Shown here: positions 52,808 to 63,189 of the stretch, in pieces | Position numbering within the stretch: the first letter of the stretch is position 1 | How the letters are laid out: every line of letters begins with the position of its first letter | Assembly: GCA_029212925.1 (NCBI GenBank) | Contig: JARGOB010000002.1 | Coordinates: 62,001-126,000, forward strand | DNA length: 64,000 nt | Direction: 5' to 3' | Source: Coxiellaceae bacterium | GTDB lineage: Bacteria > Pseudomonadota > Gammaproteobacteria > Coxiellales > Coxiellaceae | Notes under the pieces: model-generated | Seen by the model: only the letters and a program-made list of their open reading frames with translations | What the model was told of the DNA's origin: nothing | Databases searched by the model: none | Program-made: the position numbers and the translations under genes

Positions 52808-53740
52808 ATGTCAACCGCTATAACAAAAGATAAAATACAAAACCATCTATCCATTAGCGGAGAATCCCATACTATAGAATTAAAAAAATCCACAGCGAGC
52901 CTTAAGTCAGCCGCGAAAACGCTTTGTGCTTTTTTAAATGGACAAGGTGGCACTGTATATATCGGTATCAGTGATAACCATAAAATAACGGGACAAACAG
53001 TTAACGATAAAACTAAACTTGACATCTCAAACGCATTAAAAAAATTTGAACCTACAGCAAATATCACTGTTGATTACATTGAAGTAAAAAAAGACCTTTA
53101 CGTAATAGCAATGACAGCTAACCCTGATAACCGCTGCATACCATACAGCTTCTCTGGCTGCTCCTATGAGCGTCAGCAGGCTGATACAAACATAATGAGT
53201 CAATTAAAATATCAACAGTTACTACTAAATAAAACTATATCCCCGATAAGCTGGGAAAACCAAACTGCTGATGCAATCTCAATTGATGACCTTGATCATA
53301 GAGAAATCACAAGTACCATTCTATTTGGCATTAAAATAGGGCGCATTGATCCATCAATAGAAGGAAAAAGTAAGGAACCGGTTTTCTTTGAACAAGCAGG
53401 AACTTTTGTTGTAAGGTTATGGTCAAGAGGTTATAACCCAGATAAAGCGCTAAACGATACTGAAGAACTTATATTACCTAATCGACATAAAGAGATCCTC
53501 CACATAATGAGCGAGCTAGGCAGCAGCTCCTCAACCGAAATATTAAACAAAATGACTTCAGCACCCACTGACCGAACACTTCGAAATGATCTAAACAAAT
53601 TAGAATCTTTAAATCTTATATGTAGAGCTGGCGAAGGTAGAGGTACCATTTGGAAAATAGCGAGAAGCCAAAGTCTATATTTCCGGAAATATATAAGGGA
53701 TATGCATCAGATAATTGGCTTATCCTTAGGAAGAAGCTGA
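52808..53740 (+). CDS. AlbA_2/Schlafen-like putative nucleic-acid-binding protein with C-terminal wHTH
   Basis: A 310-aa protein. Residues about 20-125 match the AlbA_2 (divergent AAA-4/Schlafen) domain: SHTIELKKST, SAAKTLCAFLNGQGGTVYIGISD and CIPYSFSGCSYER. Residues about 225-280 look like a winged helix (HKEILHIMSELGSSSSTEILNKMTSAPTDRTLRNDLNKLESLNLI). Such proteins are often transcription regulators or ATP-binding/RNA-processing factors in accessory regions. GGGGAG lies 13 bases before the ATG. The 3' end overlaps the convergent membrane gene by 34 bases. Confidence 0.82.
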   Translation: MSTAITKDKIQNHLSISGESHTIELKKSTASLKSAAKTLCAFLNGQGGTVYIGISDNHKITGQTVNDKTKLDISNALKKFEPTANITVDYIEVKKDLYVIAMTANPDNRCIPYSFSGCSYERQQADTNIMSQLKYQQLLLNKTISPISWENQTADAISIDDLDHREITSTILFGIKIGRIDPSIEGKSKEPVFFEQAGTFVVRLWSRGYNPDKALNDTEELILPNRHKEILHIMSELGSSSSTEILNKMTSAPTDRTLRNDLNKLESLNLICRAGEGRGTIWKIARSQSLYFRKYIRDMHQIIGLSLGRS

Positions 53741-54258
53741 CGTGGTACTGATTGACCTTTCTTATTTTTACATTGGCGCAACAACTTATCACCCTTAGCC
53801 TGTTGTAATTCTTGATACGATACATAACGCCCGACATAAGCACTTCTAGTAGCGTAATCATAATAAAAATAACGGCCTTGCTCGAGACTAATCACACTCG
53901 TTGGCGAGCAGATATAATCATCTGCTCGTGGCTTCAGCTCTTTGAAAACCCGTACGGTTAATTTGTCATGCATGAGAAAAACACTGAATACGGCAATACA
54001 TAAACACAACAATAAGCCTAGTACGGTCAATCGCGGGAACCGCTGTTCACAGGTAAAATGAAAAGACAAAGCACCTAATACCACTATGGGATACAAATAA
54101 GGATACCATTTAATAAAATAACCAGAAATAGGATAAAAGTGCAGTAAATACTGGAATTGATCAACAATCGCATAACAAAAATAGACAAGCACAGCCCATG
54201 CAACTGACAATAAGCTAAATAATAGCAAGCCAACTAATGTCCAACGGAATGCTTTCAT
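53707..54258 (-). CDS. Hypothetical membrane protein
   Basis: A 183-aa protein with three to four hydrophobic segments in the first 105 residues (LVGLLLFSLLSVAWAVLVYFCY, PYLYPIVVLGALSFHF, LTVLGLLLCLCIAVFSVFLM) and a soluble C-terminal part of about 75 residues with two Cys. No family recognised. The neighbouring 65-aa membrane protein lies 14 bases upstream on the same strand, so they are probably one operon. Confidence 0.65.
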   Translation of the reverse strand: MKAFRWTLVGLLLFSLLSVAWAVLVYFCYAIVDQFQYLLHFYPISGYFIKWYPYLYPIVVLGALSFHFTCEQRFPRLTVLGLLLCLCIAVFSVFLMHDKLTVRVFKELKPRADDYICSPTSVISLEQGRYFYYDYATRSAYVGRYVSYQELQQAKGDKLLRQCKNKKGQSVPRQLLPKDKPII

Positions 54259-54272
54259 ACATCAAACTTCCG

Positions 54273-54470
54273 TCACCAACCACCACGCAGCATGATAACT
54301 AACAAAGCAATAAATGCAATCAATGCTAACGCCAATACACCTAAAGTGGTTGCAGATTTAGATAAGTTGGCGCGCGAAAAAGCGGCCTTATCATATTTAA
54401 TATATCGATACGCCATCCACGCCATAAACACAGCGGCAGCTAACATCATGATTTTTCCGAAAAGATCCAT
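54273..54470 (-). CDS. Small membrane protein with two helices
   Basis: A 65-aa protein from the ATG at 54470 (MDLFGKIMMLAAAVFMAW). Two hydrophobic helices (about 5-20 and 40-60, TLGVLALALIAFIALLVIML) flank a basic loop. A start at 54497 would add nine polar residues. No known family; coupled with the downstream membrane protein. Confidence 0.65.
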   Translation of the reverse strand: MDLFGKIMMLAAAVFMAWMAYRYIKYDKAAFSRANLSKSATTLGVLALALIAFIALLVIMLRGGW

Positions 54471-54554
54471 GGTTTCATCTCTGTAATTTGAAAGCAATGG
54501 CTAGGATAACATGTTTTGACACCTGGATCCTCAGTCAAGATAGCGGGATGACTG

Positions 54555-54665
54555 CATCAGCACCAAGGTGTATAGGGTGCCTCTTTTACGAAAGTAAAGC
54601 GCAGCGGAACGGAGTGCAGCGAGCCATGCAGTAAAAGAGGTACGCTATGCGCCTTAGTGCTGATG
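54555..54665. repeat. Palindromic intergenic element, type 2, copy 2
   Basis: A 111-bp element bounded by CATCAGCAC (54555-54563) and GTGCTGATG (54657-54665). It is the reverse orientation of 34406-34510. The inner stem is CCTCTTTTAC/GTAAAAGAGG, where the other copy has CCCATTTTAC/GTAAAATGGG, so pairing is kept although the bases differ. It lies between the 65-aa gene and the MFS gene. Confidence 0.75.
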
Positions 54666-54681
54666 GTCACTGGATTCCGCA

Positions 54682-55878
54682 TCAGGCCTGCACCCTATTG
54701 CGGGTTGACAGGAAATTCCATAGTGCCAAAGCTGATAACACAACAAACGTAATCGCTAGAGCCTGACCATTATCATGTGGGGCCAAACTAATAATTGTGG
54801 TTACTATAAATGCTGACGATGTTTGTATCATTGAATAAACCGAACCTGCCATACCCGCTTGCTTTGCAAACGGTCGCATGGAACCACTTATACAGTTGCT
54901 AAACAAAAAGGCTATTGCAAAAAAGGCCAGCATGGAGGGCAATAGAAAGCCAAGCAATATCAGTGGGCCAATCAAGGCAAGCAGCAATAAAATGACTCCT
55001 GACAATAGCAATAAGATCAACCCAAACATCGCCATCCTAGCAATACCAAATCTTTTCACACATAACGCATTCATCAGTGAACCCAAGACAACTGCTCCAG
55101 TAACAAACAAGTTAAGCAAACCGTAATCTTGCGCACTGTAATGCAAATTATCCTGGATAACAAAAGGACTAATAGTAAAATATGCCATGCAACAAGAAAA
55201 TGCCGACGCTGAGCAAAGGTTATAACGGATAAATGTTCGGTTGGTGATAACTGATTTACAGCTACTCATCATATTACGTAACTTAATCGCATGTCGATCA
55301 ATATGAGCGTTTGACTCTTTTAAATAGAACAAAACACAGACTAAAACCAATAAGGCCAATACGACGACAAAAATAAAATTACTATGCCAGCCAAAATGCT
55401 GCACCAAGGTGCCGCCTATCACGGGCGACAATGCCAAACTCAACTCAATGGCGACCCCCATGTACGAAGACACACGTGCCATTTCATCATGCCGGAAACT
55501 ATCTCGCATGATCGCTCGAGGAACCGCCATACAACCCGCGGTGCCTGCCCCTTGAATAAAACGTCCGACTAACAACATCGCCGCATTAGAGGCTAGTGCA
55601 CACAGCGCACTTCCAGTAATTAACACCACCAACGCCAATACCACCACCTTACGCCGACCAAACGCATCCGATAGTCCGCCATACAATAATGGGAAAAGCC
55701 CATAACCCAATAAAAACAAACTCACGGTTAGCTGCGTTTGTGAAATCGAAATGCCTAGCTGTCGTGATATTATCGGCATCGCTGGTACTTGAATATCCAA
55801 AGGAAAATTGGCAGCAATAGCTAATAAAAAAACCAAAAAGGGTATGGTTAATCGACTGAGGTGTGATCGGGTTGTCAT
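54682..55878 (-). CDS. Bcr/CflA family multidrug efflux MFS transporter
   Basis: A 398-aa inner-membrane drug:proton antiporter with 12 membrane helices. The family start (DIQVPAMPIISRQLGISISQTQLTVSLFLLGYGLFPLLYGGLSDAFGRRKVVV) includes MFS motif A. GAGTAGCMAVPRAIMRD is motif C-like in the DHA1 group. Substrates range over bicyclomycin, chloramphenicol, sulfonamides and others; which applies here is not visible. Confidence 0.88.
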   Translation of the reverse strand: MTTRSHLSRLTIPFLVFLLAIAANFPLDIQVPAMPIISRQLGISISQTQLTVSLFLLGYGLFPLLYGGLSDAFGRRKVVVLALVVLITGSALCALASNAAMLLVGRFIQGAGTAGCMAVPRAIMRDSFRHDEMARVSSYMGVAIELSLALSPVIGGTLVQHFGWHSNFIFVVVLALLVLVCVLFYLKESNAHIDRHAIKLRNMMSSCKSVITNRTFIRYNLCSASAFSCCMAYFTISPFVIQDNLHYSAQDYGLLNLFVTGAVVLGSLMNALCVKRFGIARMAMFGLILLLLSGVILLLLALIGPLILLGFLLPSMLAFFAIAFLFSNCISGSMRPFAKQAGMAGSVYSMIQTSSAFIVTTIISLAPHDNGQALAITFVVLSALALWNFLSTRNRVQA

Positions 55879-55964
55879 ACATTCGTACCTGCTGACATTA
55901 TTTATACAAACGCTGACAGAATATCACAAATGACATAATTAGGCATATCTGTATACTGTATTAA

Positions 55965-57269
55965 TTATTTATGAATCGCAGAGCGGCCGTGGGTTTCAGG
56001 CAACCAAAACTGCAATAAAACAATCGCCGCGTACGCTACGGGCAACACCGTTAAAGCAATGCCAAAAGTATTATGGCCAAATACAGGCACATTTAGCTTG
56101 GATAAGCGCCCAACCCAATGCGCATCAAGAATCGCACCTACCACTGGCTGAAACACAGACACACCAATATTGATTACCAAGTTTGTAAAAGCAAATGCAG
56201 TTGCCGCAATTGTTGGAGGGCTCAGCTCACTCGCCATTCCAAAACTTAACGATTGCGAGCCGGCAACAAAACCCGTAAAGAAAAATAACAGCCCAGCAAA
56301 CCACATCGCTTGGTTGGGTATATAAATAATTGCCGATAAAAGAATGCAGCCCAATATGCCACTGACAATAATAAATAGTTTTCTATTTTTTACACGATCA
56401 GAATAGTAACCAATCATCGGACCGCCAACTGCCACCCCTAAAAATAACATTGAATTAATAATCGACGCTGCCACAGGTGAAAAATGCTGCGCTTGTTTTA
56501 AATAGGGTATACCCCACAACTCAGCAAACACCGCCACAGGAAAATACAACAAAAACGCAATGATTGCATTAATCCAAATTGAACGTCGCTTCATCGATCC
56601 AAGTAAATGATAAACCAATGGCATCACTGATTTATGCTTTTTCATTTTTTTCTTCTTCGGCTCTTTAAACTTAATCAAACATAGTGCCAACACAATCGTA
56701 ATAACAATACCTAAAATTCCAGTCACTGTCATCGCCCCACGCCAGCCTAAAATGTCTTCGAGCTGGGTGAGCGATATATTTGCAATCATGGCGCCCACCA
56801 TGCCTAAACCGGTGGTTAAACCAACCAATGTCGCCAAACGATTACCCGAATAATACGTGGCGGCAATTTTTAATACTCCAACAAATGCAAATGCAGAACC
56901 AAGCCCCATTAAAAACCGTGCAAATAATGCAAAATAGATATTAGGTGCCATGGCGAATATAAACGCACCCAGTGTGCATTCAAACATCGCGGATATCATA
57001 ATCACACGCACCCCAAATCGATCATATAATAAACCCACAGGGATTTGCATAATGGTATAAATGTAAAAGTAAGTTGCCGATAAATTGCCCAGCGCTAATG
57101 CATTCAAATGAAATGCCTTCATTAGCTGCTGCACCATCACACTAGGACTGACCTGCAAGAACACATCATAAAGGAAAAACAACATGGCTACGCCAACTAA
57201 TAAAGAAGCGCTTATGCCAGCTGTTTGTTTGCTTGATTTTGATGTAGCTTTAGGCTTAGCCTTTGGCAT
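55965..57269 (-). CDS. MFS transporter
   Basis: A 434-aa inner-membrane carrier with 12 predicted helices and a basic N-terminal tail (PKAKPKATSKSSKQ). MFS motif A is VGLLYDRFGVRVIM, and GLGSAFAFVGVLKIAA follows in helix 4. A Lys-rich central loop (KFKEPKKKKMKKHK) separates the halves. The pattern resembles MFS families expanded in Legionella and Coxiella (nutrient or amino acid carriers), but the substrate is unknown. It lies 37 bases downstream of pyk and may be on the glycolytic transcript. Confidence 0.85.
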   Translation of the reverse strand: MPKAKPKATSKSSKQTAGISASLLVGVAMLFFLYDVFLQVSPSVMVQQLMKAFHLNALALGNLSATYFYIYTIMQIPVGLLYDRFGVRVIMISAMFECTLGAFIFAMAPNIYFALFARFLMGLGSAFAFVGVLKIAATYYSGNRLATLVGLTTGLGMVGAMIANISLTQLEDILGWRGAMTVTGILGIVITIVLALCLIKFKEPKKKKMKKHKSVMPLVYHLLGSMKRRSIWINAIIAFLLYFPVAVFAELWGIPYLKQAQHFSPVAASIINSMLFLGVAVGGPMIGYYSDRVKNRKLFIIVSGILGCILLSAIIYIPNQAMWFAGLLFFFTGFVAGSQSLSFGMASELSPPTIAATAFAFTNLVINIGVSVFQPVVGAILDAHWVGRLSKLNVPVFGHNTFGIALTVLPVAYAAIVLLQFWLPETHGRSAIHK

Positions 57270-57306
57270 AGACAGACCTCATCCTTGAGTGTGTTTTATT
57301 ATGCTA

Positions 57307-58764
57307 TCACAGCACTTGGCCAACCACCAAAATCTTCATCGCATTAGCGCCACCGCCAACGCCCATGTGGTCACCTTTAGTTAAAATCACTTGATCGCCT
57401 TTATGCAAGTCACCGCACATTTGTAAACAATCAATCGCGGCTTTATTGATTTCATCTCGAGTGTAACGCGTCACATCAAATTCCACTGGATAGACACCGC
57501 GGTACAATGTCATTTTACCCAAAGTTTTTTCAAAACGGCTCAATGCATAAATAGGTATACTGGTACGAATACGCGACATCCATAACGGTGTAGCACCCGA
57601 TTCGGTTAAAGCAATAATGGCTTTGATATTGCAATGATTGGCTGTATACATCGTTGCCATCGCAATCGCTTCATCAATACGACCAAATTGACACTCCACT
57701 CGATGGCGTGACATCTGCGACTTCTTATAATCACCTGCCGCTTCACAAGCACGCGCCATGGTTTCTATCACTAATGGCGGATGTTCGCCCACCGCTGTTT
57801 CTTCTGATAGCATTACTGCATCGGTATTATCCAAGACCGCATTAGCCACATCCGACACTTCGGCACGCGTCGGCACCGTTGACCGCACCATCGATTCCAT
57901 CATTTGCGTTGCGGTAATCACTGGCTTGTCCATGCTACGCGCTAAATGAATAATTTCTTTTTGCACTACTGGTACTTTGGCATCACCAATCTCAACAGCC
58001 AAATCCCCACGCGCAATCATAATAGCGTCACTGCAGGCAATGATTTCTTCCATGCGATCCAACGCTTCACTGCGTTCAATCTTAGAGATTACACCTGCAA
58101 CACCACACACCTTAGCAATAAGTTGTTTTGCTTCTAATACATCTTCGGCATGGCGCACAAACGACAAGGCAACATAATCCACCTTATGCTCAAGCGCAAA
58201 ATCCAAGTCGATTTTATCTTTTTCTGTTAATGCCTTAGCTGAAAGGCCACCACCCAGTAAATTAATACCTTTGTTATTCGATAACACACCATTATTTAAT
58301 ACTGTGCAATAGATACAACTGCCTTCAATGCGCTTGACTTTTAATTGCAAACGGCCATCATCCAATAGCAAGGTATCGTCAGATTTAACATCATTAATGA
58401 GCTGTGGATAATGCACCCCCACGCGCGATTCGTCACCCGCTTCAGTTTCGAGATCGATATCTAAAACAAATTCATCACCGGCCTTCAATTTAATCCGGCC
58501 ATTTTTAAACGAAGCAATCCGAATCTTAGGCCCCTGCAAGTCGGCAATAATGCCAATGATTTTGTTTTTTTGTTTAGCCATTTTACGTATTAACTGTATA
58601 CGCGCCAAATGCTCACTGTGCTCACCATGTGAAAAGTTCAGTCGTGCTAAATTCAATCCAGCATCAACCATAGCAGAAAATACAGCCTCGTCATCAGTGG
58701 CCGGGCCCAAAGTCGCGATAATTTTTGTGCGGCGCTGATATTGCTGGTCTTTATGTTTATTCAT
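57307..58764 (-). CDS. pyk: Pyruvate kinase
   Basis: Converts PEP and ADP to pyruvate and ATP, 485 aa. RRTKIIATLGPATDD at the N-terminus, the active-site motif VISKIERSEALDRMEEII with catalytic Lys, MIARGDLAVEIG and the ATQMMESMVRSTVPTRAEVSDVANAVLDNTDAVMLSEETAVG segment are all present. The allosteric C-domain ends the chain. AGAGG for this gene lies in the pgk 3' end; the spacing to pgk is one base. Confidence 0.96.
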   Translation of the reverse strand: MNKHKDQQYQRRTKIIATLGPATDDEAVFSAMVDAGLNLARLNFSHGEHSEHLARIQLIRKMAKQKNKIIGIIADLQGPKIRIASFKNGRIKLKAGDEFVLDIDLETEAGDESRVGVHYPQLINDVKSDDTLLLDDGRLQLKVKRIEGSCIYCTVLNNGVLSNNKGINLLGGGLSAKALTEKDKIDLDFALEHKVDYVALSFVRHAEDVLEAKQLIAKVCGVAGVISKIERSEALDRMEEIIACSDAIMIARGDLAVEIGDAKVPVVQKEIIHLARSMDKPVITATQMMESMVRSTVPTRAEVSDVANAVLDNTDAVMLSEETAVGEHPPLVIETMARACEAAGDYKKSQMSRHRVECQFGRIDEAIAMATMYTANHCNIKAIIALTESGATPLWMSRIRTSIPIYALSRFEKTLGKMTLYRGVYPVEFDVTRYTRDEINKAAIDCLQMCGDLHKGDQVILTKGDHMGVGGGANAMKILVVGQVL

Positions 58765-58765
58765 A

Positions 58766-59956
58766 TTAACCTCTTGATGAAGACGTTTCTGGCAGCTGTA
58801 ATGCTTTCACAGCCGGCAGCTCATCACCTTCCAATAACGCTAAAAATGCGCCACCACCTGTAGATATGTATGAAACATCATCTGCAATATTATATTTCGC
58901 AATCGCCGCTAAGGTATCCCCACCGCCAGCAATCGAATAAGCCTGACTGCTAGCAATCGCTTCGGCGATCCGCTTTGTTCCCGCACTGAATGGTTGCAGC
59001 TCAAACACACCGACAGGACCATTCCAAACAATCGTGCCCGCCTGCATTAAGTGTTCTGCATACAGCTCCGCCGTTTTTGGACCGATATCTAAAATCTTTT
59101 CACCTGGCTGCACGTCATCAACAGCTGCAATGCGCGTCTCTGCCTCATTTGAAAATTCTTTTGATACAACAACATCAACAGGTAAAGGCACATTAACATG
59201 ACGCTCAGCCGCTTCTTCAAAAAACGCCTTGGCCTTATCACACCACTCCGGCTCATATAGCGAATCCGCGACATCATAACCTTTAGCCGCTAATAACGTA
59301 TTAGCTATACCGCCGCCAACAATTAAGCAATTCACTTTTTTTAATAACGATTGTAATACATCGATTTTGCTTGATACTTTACTGCCACCCACCACAGCAA
59401 GCATCGGTGGTGCTGGATTTTCAATTGCGCGAGCCAAGCCGTCTAATTCCGCCTGCAGTAATGGCCCCGCGCAAGCAAGACCAACATACTCTGCAATACC
59501 CGTTGTAGAAGCCTGTGCACGATGCGCCGTAGCAAAAGCATCCATGACAAATACATCACACAATGCTGCCATTTTTTTTGATAACGCTTCATCGTTAGCT
59601 TTTTCGCCTTTATTAAAGCGCACGTTTTCACACAGCACGAGATCGCCATCTTTTAATTGCACGCCATTCAACCAATCTTTCTCTAAACGCACGGGATGAT
59701 CTAACAATTGCTGCAACCGTTCTGCGACCGGTTTTAATGAATACTGCTCATCAAACTCACCCTCGGTCGGTCTTCCCAAGTGCGACATCACCATCACTTT
59801 GGCACCCGCCTTAAGCGCATGCTGAATAGTGGGTAATGCACGCTTGATTCTCGTGTCTTCAGTAATATTGCCCTTGTCATCCAACGGCACATTTAAGTCT
59901 TCGCGAATCAATACACGCTTGCCAGTTACATCTACATCCGAGAATTTAGCTAACAA
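58766..59956 (-). CDS. pgk: Phosphoglycerate kinase
   Basis: Transfers phosphate between 1,3-bisphosphoglycerate and ADP, 396 aa. [35 protein letters not shown] and the C-terminal [12 protein letters not shown] nucleotide site are typical. The start is TTG, with AGGAAG 7 bases upstream; no in-frame ATG lies nearby, which gives a weak start between highly expressed neighbours. Follows gap by 60 bases. Confidence 0.96.
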   Translation of the reverse strand: MLAKFSDVDVTGKRVLIREDLNVPLDDKGNITEDTRIKRALPTIQHALKAGAKVMVMSHLGRPTEGEFDEQYSLKPVAERLQQLLDHPVRLEKDWLNGVQLKDGDLVLCENVRFNKGEKANDEALSKKMAALCDVFVMDAFATAHRAQASTTGIAEYVGLACAGPLLQAELDGLARAIENPAPPMLAVVGGSKVSSKIDVLQSLLKKVNCLIVGGGIANTLLAAKGYDVADSLYEPEWCDKAKAFFEEAAERHVNVPLPVDVVVSKEFSNEAETRIAAVDDVQPGEKILDIGPKTAELYAEHLMQAGTIVWNGPVGVFELQPFSAGTKRIAEAIASSQAYSIAGGGDTLAAIAKYNIADDVSYISTGGGAFLALLEGDELPAVKALQLPETSSSRG

Positions 59957-59984
59957 TGATGGCTTCCTATTTTAATAAACTGGA

Positions 59985-60005
59985 TCCCGGATCAAGTCCG
60001 GGATG
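59985..60005. repeat. CCCGGA-family hairpin between gap and pgk
   Basis: ATCCCGGA (59985-59992), tcaag, TCCGGGAT (59998-60005): a perfect 8-bp stem inside the tkt-gap-pgk-pyk transcript, 29 bases before the pgk start. It may tune downstream expression or protect the upstream message. Confidence 0.7.
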
Positions 60006-60016
60006 ACAACACTCAA

Positions 60017-61057
60017 TTAAACTGCAACTGCGGTTGCTTCAACTGGCTTTGATTTAACACCAAACATGGCGCAAGCCGTATCTAACATACGATTAGAGAA
60101 ACCCCACTCGTTGTCATACCAAGAAACCACTTTTACCATGTTATCAATAATGCGAGTTTGTCCTGCATCAAATACTGAAGACAATGGACAGTGATTAAAG
60201 TCAATTGACACCAATGGCTCATCACAGAAACCTAAAATGTTTTTTAATCCGCCACCAGCAGACGCTTTAACTACCTGGTTAATTTCTTCAACCGTGGTTG
60301 CACGTGAGGCTTCAAAAGTTAAATCCACCACAGAAACATTAATGGTTGGCACACGGAATGCAAAACCATCTAACTTGCCAGCTAATTCAGGTAATACCAA
60401 ACCAACAGCCGCTGCCGCACCCGTTTTTGCTGGGATCATTGATTGCGTAGCGGAACGTGCACGTCGAATATCAGAATGCGGCGCATCATGTAAACGTTGA
60501 TCGTTGGTATAAGCATGAATCGTCGTCATTAAACCACGCTCAACACCAATACTATCATTCAACGACTGCACTAAAGGTGCTAAGCAATTTGTCGTACAAG
60601 AAGCATTTGATACAATAACATCTTCATTGGTGAGCGTGTCATGGTTAACACCATAGACGATAGTCTTAACATCACTGCCGGCAGGCGCAGAGATCAACAC
60701 ACGCTTAGCGCCAGCAGCTAAATGCACTTTGGCTTTTTCTTTACTGGCAAAGAAACCTGTGCACTCAAACACCACATCGACATCGTACTTATCCCAATGA
60801 ATATTGTTGGGGTCACGATCAGCACACATTTCAATGTGATCACCACCGACCATCATATCAGTACCATGCACTTCAACGTGCACGGGGAAGCGGCCATGTA
60901 TGCTGTCATATTTCAATAGATGAACACTGAGATCAATTGGGCTTAGGTCATTAATCGCTACCACTTTAATTTCATCAGTACGACCTGACTCATATAATGC
61001 ACGTAATACGTTACGTCCAATGCGACCAAAACCATTAATTGCTACGCGAATTGCCAT
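60017..61057 (-). CDS. gap: Glyceraldehyde-3-phosphate dehydrogenase
   Basis: NAD-dependent enzyme, 346 aa. The Rossmann start is [16 protein letters not shown]. The catalytic Cys154 is in [12 protein letters not shown], followed by [25 protein letters not shown] closes the family pattern. AGGAGAG precedes the ATG. The insertion [14 protein letters not shown] fits the GapA/GapB-like forms found with tkt and pgk in Legionella. 38 bases downstream of tkt. Confidence 0.96.
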   Translation of the reverse strand: MAIRVAINGFGRIGRNVLRALYESGRTDEIKVVAINDLSPIDLSVHLLKYDSIHGRFPVHVEVHGTDMMVGGDHIEMCADRDPNNIHWDKYDVDVVFECTGFFASKEKAKVHLAAGAKRVLISAPAGSDVKTIVYGVNHDTLTNEDVIVSNASCTTNCLAPLVQSLNDSIGVERGLMTTIHAYTNDQRLHDAPHSDIRRARSATQSMIPAKTGAAAAVGLVLPELAGKLDGFAFRVPTINVSVVDLTFEASRATTVEEINQVVKASAGGGLKNILGFCDEPLVSIDFNHCPLSSVFDAGQTRIIDNMVKVVSWYDNEWGFSNRMLDTACAMFGVKSKPVEATAVAV

Positions 61058-61095
61058 CTATTACTCTCCTGTATTTTCGTTTATTAATTGTTATT

Positions 61096-63108
61096 TTAAG
61101 CAACCGTTTCGGTTTGCTTTAATTCGTTAACCGCGTCTGCAATGGCAGCTGCCGTTAAACCAAATTCTTGATATACCTGCTGATAAGGTGCCGATAAGCC
61201 AAAGCGGTCAATACCCAGCACACGACCTTGCGTACCAACAAAGCGATACCACAAATCAGGGCTACCCGCTTCTATCGCTACACGCAACGTTACCTCGGCC
61301 GGCAACACACTGTTTTGATATGCCTGATCTTGCGCTAAGAAAGTTTTCCAACACGGCAAAGATACCACTCGCACATGCACACCTTGCTCAGCCAGTTGCG
61401 CTTGCGCTGCTACGGCTAACTCCACTTCAGACCCCGTTGCTATTACAATACCATCGACAGCACCCGCCGCCTCTGCTAATACATAACCACCACGCGCTGC
61501 GGCGTTTGCTTGTTCAGCTGTTTTCACCAAAGGCTCAACCGATTGGCGCGTTAACAATAATGCTGATGGCCCTTGATATTGCAAAGCGTGCTGCCAAGCG
61601 ACCGTGGTTTCTACCGCATCGCATGGACGCCACACATTGAGATTGGGAATCAGTCGTAAACTCGACAAGTGTTCAATCGGTTGATGTGTTGGACCGTCTT
61701 CGCCCAACCCAATTGAGTCGTGACTCAATACAAAAATCACCCGCTGCTTCATCATTGCGGCTAAACGAATGGCGTTACGCGCATAATCGGAAAATACTAA
61801 AAAGGTGCCGCCAAATGGAATCACACCGCCATGCAATGCCATGCCATTCATCATCGCTGCCATGCCAAATTCACGCACACCATAATGAATATAATTCGCA
61901 TCAAACTGTTGTGGCGTTAATGTGGTTTGTGCTTTCCAGTTGGTGCAATTCGAACCACTTAAATCAGCTGAACCACCTAACATTTCTGGCAGTATCGTGG
62001 CTAAACGCGCAATCATTGCACCCGACGACTTACGTGTCGCTTCTTTTTTAGGATCTTTTAATAAATCAGTTACCCACTGCTGACATTGCTGTTCAAAATT
62101 CTCTGGCAAATGCCCTTGCTGACGTCGCAAAAACTCACTGGCTAATTCTGGGTGAGCCGTTTCATATTTTGCAAAACGCTTATTCCAATCATCTTCCAAA
62201 ACTTGACCGGTCGCTTTCGCATCCCACGCCTTGTATAAATCTTCTGGAATTTCAAATGGTGCATGCGGCCAATTTAATTTTTCACGCACTAAGGCAATTT
62301 CATCATCACCTAACGGTGCACCATGTGCACCGGCTGTATTGGCTTTATTCGGCGCACCAAAACCAATTTGGGTTTTACAACAAATCAACGTCGGCTGTTC
62401 GGTATTGGCCTGTGCTTGTTGAATTGCTTGGTTAATCGCTTCAGCGTCATGACCATCGACACCTTCAATCACTTGCCAATGATAACTGCGGAAACGCTCG
62501 GCGGTATTATCAGTAAACCAGTTCGCCACTTCACCATCAATTGAAATGCCGTTGTCATCCCAAAATAACACTAACTTACCCAAACCCATCGTACCGGCAA
62601 AAGAACACGCCTCATGTGACACGCCTTCCATTAAGCCACCGTCCCCCGTAAACACATAGGTGAAATGGTCGACAATGGTATGATGATCACGATTAAAATG
62701 CGCTGCTAATATTTTTTCTGTCAACGCCATCCCAACGCCATTGGCCAAACCTTGACCCAGCGGACCTGTCGTGGTTTCCACCCCCGGCGCCTCATTCACT
62801 TCCGGATGGCCCGGGGTTTTTGAATGCAATTGACGGAAATTAATTAATTCTTCGAGCGGCAGATCATAACCACTTAGATGCAATAACGAATACAATAACA
62901 TCGAGCCATGACCATTCGACACAATAAAGCGGTCGCGATCGTACCAGTTTGGGTTGGCTGGATTGTGATGCAAGAACTCATTCCATAGCACTTCGGCAAT
63001 ATCAGCCATGCCCATTGGCATGCCCGGATGTCCGGAGTTGGCTTTTTGTACAGCATCCATAGCCAAAACGCGCAATGCGTTGGCAAGTTCGAAACGTGTT
63101 TGAGTCAT
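61096..63108 (-). CDS. tkt: Transketolase
   Basis: TPP enzyme of the pentose phosphate pathway, 670 aa. [19 protein letters not shown] and [24 protein letters not shown] mark the N-terminus. [37 protein letters not shown] binds TPP and Mg. The Pyr domain has [11 protein letters not shown] and [19 protein letters not shown]. First gene of tkt-gap-pgk-pyk. Confidence 0.97.
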   Translation of the reverse strand: MTQTRFELANALRVLAMDAVQKANSGHPGMPMGMADIAEVLWNEFLHHNPANPNWYDRDRFIVSNGHGSMLLYSLLHLSGYDLPLEELINFRQLHSKTPGHPEVNEAPGVETTTGPLGQGLANGVGMALTEKILAAHFNRDHHTIVDHFTYVFTGDGGLMEGVSHEACSFAGTMGLGKLVLFWDDNGISIDGEVANWFTDNTAERFRSYHWQVIEGVDGHDAEAINQAIQQAQANTEQPTLICCKTQIGFGAPNKANTAGAHGAPLGDDEIALVREKLNWPHAPFEIPEDLYKAWDAKATGQVLEDDWNKRFAKYETAHPELASEFLRRQQGHLPENFEQQCQQWVTDLLKDPKKEATRKSSGAMIARLATILPEMLGGSADLSGSNCTNWKAQTTLTPQQFDANYIHYGVREFGMAAMMNGMALHGGVIPFGGTFLVFSDYARNAIRLAAMMKQRVIFVLSHDSIGLGEDGPTHQPIEHLSSLRLIPNLNVWRPCDAVETTVAWQHALQYQGPSALLLTRQSVEPLVKTAEQANAAARGGYVLAEAAGAVDGIVIATGSEVELAVAAQAQLAEQGVHVRVVSLPCWKTFLAQDQAYQNSVLPAEVTLRVAIEAGSPDLWYRFVGTQGRVLGIDRFGLSAPYQQVYQEFGLTAAAIADAVNELKQTETVA

Positions 63109-63189
63109 GAGAGCCTCTAGTTACTCGTTATTAGGCGCGCTCATCATAACAAATTGTCTGAATGAATTCACGGTGTTGCTGACAATGAT

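Noticed and set aside
46131..57269. Prophage or integrative element between pyk and fba
   Set aside because: No integrase, phage structural gene, conjugation gene, tRNA or direct-repeat attachment site was found. Only a loose accessory block can be claimed.
61188..61640. 150-codon open frame antisense to tkt
   Set aside because: It is a shadow of a strongly conserved transketolase; its sequence is His/Pro/Leu-rich with no protein-like pattern and no ribosome binding site. The same applies to the long frames opposite the unknown gene at 3740-4114 and opposite gspD at 43654-44031.
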